Shown: in pieces, positions 5,749 through 5,901 of the stretch | How positions within the stretch are numbered: the first letter of the stretch is position 1 | How the letters are laid out: the number at the start of each line of letters is the position of its first letter | From: G020354085 sp964629975 | GTDB lineage: Bacteria; Pseudomonadota; Gammaproteobacteria; Acidiferrobacterales; Sulfurifustaceae | Direction of reading: 5' to 3' | DNA: 5,901 nucleotides | Assembly: GCA_964629975.1 (NCBI GenBank) | Contig: CAZVUN010000160.1 | Coordinates: 1 to 5,901, forward strand | Notes under the pieces: generated by a model | Told to the model about the DNA's origin: nothing | Database searches by the model: none | What the model saw: only the letters and a program-made list of their open reading frames with translations | Made by a program: the position numbers and the translations under genes

Positions 5749-5901
5749 GGTGCGGGCAGTCCGTACGGGCCACGATGGCGCGAAACTCTACCATATATAG
5801 GTACGCGGGCGGGACCGGTCGCCCCCTGCGCAGCGTCGGTAGGCGGCCGCCAGCGGACAGGCACACGGGTGGCGGCCGGCGGGCGCCGGGCCGGGGCGAT
5901 G
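5749..5901. other. Upstream region of the 134-aa gene, no gene supported
   Basis: A 153-bp stretch between ATG 5748 and the window edge. It contains the only AT-rich run near this start: on the minus strand TATATA (5794-5799), followed by TAGAGT (5785-5790). Either could serve as a -10 box, with only a weak -35 (GCGACC, 5817-5822) upstream. The rest is very GC-rich. Short frames open to the edge on both strands but none has recognisable protein character. The ATG at 5899-5901, preceded by a G-rich run, might begin a divergent plus-strand gene outside the window. Confidence 0.4.

Noticed and set aside
5842..5878. Inverted repeat CGGCCGCC (5844-5851) / GGCGGCCG (5871-5878) near the window end
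   Set aside because: Eight base pairs of pure G/C in a very GC-rich stretch with a 19-nt loop and no T-tract; expected by chance.

Overview
The window is GC-rich chromosomal DNA that looks gammaproteobacterial. The support is a bacterial-type thiopurine methyltransferase (Tpm), a PBP7/PbpG-type D-Ala-D-Ala peptidase, a DUF4382 lipoprotein and sigma70-like promoters. I cannot name the genus. Nearly every base is assigned to eight protein genes; I see no rRNA, tRNA, CRISPR array, insertion sequence or integrase.

Layout. Positions 1-811 (minus) hold the N-terminal 270 residues of a molybdenum hydroxylase. Its [2Fe-2S] subunit (IorA-like) runs without a stop into the molybdopterin subunit (IorB-like), and the gene leaves the window at base 1. 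A 144-bp divergent promoter region (812-955) separates it from a plus-strand pair: a DUF4382 lipoprotein (956-1897) and tpm (1915-2574). tpm converges with a minus-strand pbpG-like gene, their stop codons overlapping in one CTAG. The pbpG promoter shows that translation starts at GTG 3551, not at the longest open frame.

Divergent from pbpG is a small secreted protein of unknown function (3683-3940). It is followed by a compact three-gene cluster: a 99-aa single-pass membrane coiled-coil protein (4008-4307), a 45-aa lipoprotein (4304-4441) and a 299-aa protein with HDxxH and DMNxHxxH motifs (4438-5337). They are coupled by ATGA and GTGA overlaps. The first two have the architecture of a phage inner/outer membrane spanin pair (Rz/Rz1-like), but no holin, endolysin or other phage gene is visible. 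The third belongs to no family I can name. A minus-strand conserved hypothetical gene (5344-5748) converges on this cluster, and the last 150 bases are its upstream region.

The window mixes housekeeping and envelope functions. The most unusual parts are the fused molybdenum hydroxylase and the spanin-like pair coupled to an uncharacterised histidine-rich-motif protein.
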